Assembly (NCBI GenBank): GCA_016617855.1
Contig: JAECUM010009686.1
Span: forward strand, 1-64,000
Length of the DNA: 64,000 bases
Source of the DNA: Megalonaias nervosa
Lineage: Eukaryota > Mollusca > Bivalvia > Unionida > Unionidae
Direction of reading: 5' to 3'
Shown in pieces: positions 60,346-64,000 of this stretch (positions within the stretch are counted from its first letter, which is position 1; each line of letters starts with the position of its first letter). A model generated the notes under the pieces. It was given only the letters and a program-made list of their open reading frames with translations. It was not told the DNA's origin and ran no database searches. The translations under genes were made by a program, and so were the position numbers.

Positions 60346-61186
60346 AGAACATTATTGCTTATAGGGGAAGAATAGTATCCAAGTAATTAAAGTTACCCCT
60401 CTATAAAGAGATGATGATAATGACAACATGAGTCTTCTGGAACAGTCTGCAGATATTTTCCTCTTCATTTCTGGGAGATTTTGCAAAATATACACAATTG
60501 ATAAGAAAATTCTTGATTATCTTCAGGGAAATTTTAAATTTTTTTTCTTTATTTGGTAGAATTTTAGAGTCTGAATAAAGGATTGTTCCTAATGAATATG
60601 TCAAATGTACTATAATACAAGTCACATGGGTCATGTAAGTGCATTTACTGATATAAGTTTAAAAATAATTTTATTTTTAAAATTTAATCATAATATAGTT
60701 ATAACAAGGCTTATTCAATCATGATTTTTGAGTGATCTACACATAAATTGTCATAAAAAAATTCCAGGTGAAAATTATCGATAGCTATGGACTTTTTCAA
60801 TGGCAGTTCAGCATTATATTGGGTCAAGAAAGTCGATATTGGATTGAACTATTACTAGCACAGGGGGAATCAAGTGTACAATTGCATGAACAAGAAGTTG
60901 CATGCATTTTCAGTTGTCCCCAGTATGTATGTTCAACTATGAATGGGATAGAGGGGTAACATATGAGCTTTATTCGTAGCATGTACATATGACATTTCTT
61001 CAAAATGATAATTTAGCATGATTTAAAATTTAACTAAAATCAGAATTGACAGTCTTCTTTCTAGTCTTTTACTTGTATAAAAAGCACATACTTGTATGGG
61101 AAAAATAGGTATTATGTACAAATTGAAATAAAAGATGTGACATACCATACAGAAGATATAGACAAAGTTACATAATTGCCTCCAAT

Positions 61187-61438
61187 TTATTGGACTTGTG
61201 TGCCAATTTTATCCTGCTGGTGTTTCCCCAGGCTTTGTTTATTAATGACAACATTGTCACGTCTCTGTTTATGTTTGTAGTACAACTTTTTCCCAACTGC
61301 AGACGCATTTCCTCTTACGTCATAGCGCGACGAAACTAGTTTAAACAAGATCACCCCGCTTGCTTGACTATGCTTAAAAAAGTCAAAGTACATTATCATT
61401 GAATCTGCCATTAAGCATTTTTCGAGGAATTTATACAA
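61187..61438 (-). other. Unassigned 83-codon open frame
   Basis: Minus-strand frame with mixed composition (SRYDVRGNASAVGKKLYYKH). It lies about 220 bp before a PRMT exon on the other strand. No domain, splice partner or repeat relative was recognised; it may be a transposon remnant. Confidence 0.15.
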
Positions 61439-61655
61439 TAATCTTCAATGGAATTTGGATGGATGAGGTGTGAAATAAAGTGATTAAACGCCATTTAAAG
61501 GTATGTGTAATCAGATTCTCCAAAATGACACCTGTAGCTGCAAAAAGTGACTTAGACCGAGTACATGAGCTATGTGACTTGTACTATAGTATGTGACGAT
61601 GATGATGATCACGATGATGAGCAGCAGCAGCACTGTTTTTATTATTTTTTTGCAG

Positions 61656-61726
61656 GATGGACTAATGCTGCCATCAATTGCTAACTTGTATTTGGCACCA
61701 TTCTATGATGAGGACTATGACAACAG
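61656..61726 (+). CDS. prmt6: PRMT6-like exon, motif III and start of barrel
   Basis: Twenty-three codons plus two bases of a split Arg codon. It begins DGLMLPSIANLYLAPF. The first part is the motif III turn and strand (family pattern K-x-G-G-x-x-x-P), followed by the start of the region linking the Rossmann fold to the beta-barrel. The acceptor TTTTTTGCAG is strong and the donor is GTAAAA. The intron before it (9.9 kb) holds two composite satellites, a hAT element and a 41-bp tandem array. Confidence 0.92.
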
Positions 61727-62677
61727 GTAAAAATGGTGCGGTGAAACTTGCTTTCTAAAACATCCGTACAAAGGACGCCTGTCTGTAGATATCCTTTAAA
61801 GCAATACAAAGGATGTCCAGAAGAACCTGTAATGTTTCTACAAAGGATGTTGATTTGTTGTCCAATGTGGTAAAGCTGTCCTTACTGAGGATATAATGAC
61901 CTTTAAATGACCTCTAAACAAAACCATATGACAAATTTCAAGGTACTGGACATAGAGTATCCTGGCTACATTTCAAGTTTAACATATGTCAGTCAGCTAG
62001 AAATTATTACTGTGGTTACTCAAGTTATAAAGAAGAATTTAAAAACTGCTAAAAGTATTGCTTGTCTGATTCTTTAAAAAAAAAATCATTTGAGTGTATT
62101 ATTCCATCAGAACCTTTCAGATTGGTTTGGATAGTGTTAATGTTCTAACGAAAGGTAAGGTCTCCATCACTTAAAAATGAACATTCTAAAAAATACTGGG
62201 AAATTACATTAAAATTTTTTTACCAGAATTTAGCAGGTTGCAATTTAGCAAGATCTTTCGATATTCCCTAATAATATCAATCTGCCATTATGGCTGCAGA
62301 AAAAGAAGACCTGCAAAGCTTTTATTTTAAAAAATCTACTTAAAGTGATTGAATTTATAAGCCATCCAGGACTTGAGGTCTTCCAACCAAAATTACATGA
62401 CAGTTTCTACATGTAAGCCAGGTGAGCAATTTCAGGCACACATCAGCCTCTTACTCTTGCGTTTGTATGGCAGGCAGTCATTATATGTAAGCAAAAGAAA
62501 ATTTGCAAATGCATATATATTTCTTTAATTTCTCTTCTCAATTGTGTTGAACAAAAAGATAATGGTTTTCAAATAATTTTTAGACTTTTTTATGTGATAG
62601 ATCATTGATAATTAACTTTATCATTTGTGCTTCAGTTAGGGTGAAATTAATATTAAATTGTATTTGTTTGCTCATAG

Positions 62678-62760
62678 GCTGGACTTCTGGACAGAAATAA
62701 AATCAGTGTACAAAGTTTCCATGGAGAGCATGAAGCCATATGCTCAGAAATGTATTGCTG
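62678..62760 (+). CDS. prmt6: PRMT6-like exon, barrel entry segment
   Basis: The first base completes the split Arg, then 27 codons and one base follow. The sequence reads LDFWTEIKSVYKVSMESMKP and then YAQKCIA. This matches the PRMT6 segment in which a FW..VK..Y.V.M pattern precedes a conserved Cys. The acceptor is CTCATAG and the donor a consensus GTAAGT. The remainder of the protein, including the THW loop, must be downstream. A good acceptor at the very end of the window (CTTTCCCAG, ending at 63991) could begin the next exon. Confidence 0.92.
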
Positions 62761-63991
62761 GTAAGTACCAATATAACTTTTAGCTGTCCATCTATACTGT
62801 CACTCTCAAACGATTACTGCCTTGGAAGATAACTTCCTGTACAGTATGATGTTAAAACCATGGATCATTAACTAATAACTATTGCCATAAATAAACCAAT
62901 CCTAGATTGCACCATGCAACAACCATCTTTTTTTAGACTTGCATTGAAATAATAGCATCTGTTTTTATTTTCATTGAATTTTCACAAAATAATTATTGGC
63001 AAAACCTGCTAAGTAAAAGAAAAAAAAGATTCTATGTAAATGGTGGGGAATGTTGTGTTTTGCTTTTATTTCACTTTTATTTTAATTGTGCAGCTAATTG
63101 GAGAAAAAAATTATTTTTAGTATGTTAAGTATTCATTATGTTTTCTATTTTGGTGCATTTCTGTAGATTGCATATGAACTATTAGAAGGTGTAGACAATG
63201 TTTGCAATTAATTGTAATAATGAATCTTTTGACATGTTAGGAGTACTTATCCATTGGCTGGGTCAGTTAGGAGGGTTCTGTTTTGATGTTGAGTATTGTG
63301 ATAAATGTCACAAGGAAATATTGTGACTTAAGAGTTGAATACAGCTGTAGTATGTATATAAGGAGACATAGTGTTGATCAGTTAATTCATCCTGATTTCC
63401 TGTGTTTTTGTTTTAATGTCAGTCTGCAGGTGTGTTTAATGTTGTGGTTCAATATAAATTAAGGGGAAATCATTTGTTTGCATTATTCATTGGAATTAAA
63501 AAGTGCTCTTCGACTCTAGACTAAAATATTATTCTGGAACTATTGTGAATTTATTCAAGGGACCTCTGGACAATACCATTGTGATACATCAAGACTGTTG
63601 GCATATCAGCACATTTGAGAATCTGGAATTCATTTGGAACATTTTATTCATTTGGACTTATGTAGAATATTTTAGGATTATTTTGGATTTAATTCATAAT
63701 AATGTAAGTTACTCTTAAATTTTCACTTTACGACTTACAGAATGCAATTATTTGTTAAGTTTTACAAAAGTTGTTGGTTTTGCTTCTTTCTGTAAGTTAG
63801 TTTAAGACCATAGGGTTGTAGCAAGTATAATAATATAATATGATGATTTTGTTGCTAACTGTTAAAGATATCTTCATTAATTATTGCACTAACCTGTTGC
63901 ATGATGAATAAATATTTCAGATTGTAATGAATAATCTTTATGTTGATAGTTTGAAGTACAGTATACTCAAAAACTACTCTCTCTTTCCCAG

Positions 63992-64000
63992 TTCTGATAA
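63992..64000 (+). CDS. Possible first bases of the next PRMT6-like exon
   Basis: A long pyrimidine tract and CAG end at 63991 and would fit the phase left by the exon ending at 62760. Only nine bases follow, reading V-L-I across the junction, so homology cannot be tested. This is a guess from the splice signal alone. Confidence 0.2.

Overview
This is eukaryotic, AT-rich, intron- and repeat-dominated animal DNA. The one host gene I can support is a protein arginine methyltransferase of the PRMT6 type on the + strand. Six of its exons lie between 28661 and 62760, all with GT-AG introns and matching phases. Several features suggest a mollusc, probably a bivalve: a Ty3/gypsy element with a Gmr1-like domain order, tRNA-derived SINEs with CAA-type tails, abundant approximately 140-bp tandem repeats, and introns full of degenerate satellites. 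That placement is an inference, because no species-diagnostic gene is present.

Layout. 1-28660 lies upstream of the first recognisable exon and is nearly all repeats. It holds an LTR at the left edge (3-1158), a solo LTR with perfect target-site duplication (2360-4274) inside a tandem array, foldback elements at 7096, 8535 and 10691, and an 8.1-kb LTR retrotransposon on the minus strand (11361-19460, TSD CTGTC). Further right come a tRNA-Leu-like SINE (20096-20350, 13-bp TSD), a 38-bp tandem array (21545-22370), a composite satellite element (23586-24935), a tRNA-Glu-like SINE (25548-25832), and two back-to-back 28-bp arrays ending about 340 bp before the first exon.

28661-62760 is the PRMT6-like locus. 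Its introns are about 15.8, 4.8, 2.1, 9.9 and 0.95 kb, and they carry more of the same repeat families: composite approximately 140-bp satellites, AGGTCA-rich repeats, another solo LTR at 36574-38407, and a non-autonomous hAT element at 54690-55402. The visible coding part covers the SAM-binding core and the double-E loop (about 160 residues). The N-terminal exons and the C-terminal beta-barrel with the THW loop are not visible; the latter should lie beyond 64000.

The retrotransposon is the most informative mobile element. Reading its minus strand, the order is gag (CCHC), protease (DTG), integrase (HHCC, DDE), then reverse transcriptase (FMDD) and RNase H. Integrase precedes RT although the proteins are gypsy-like, which is the Gmr1 arrangement. 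The copy is dead, with many in-frame stops and frameshifts. The second main observation is a family of composite elements with a conserved head, a tandem array of about 140-bp units and a conserved tail containing a small palindrome. At least three fairly complete copies and several fragments occur here, and I do not recognise the family.
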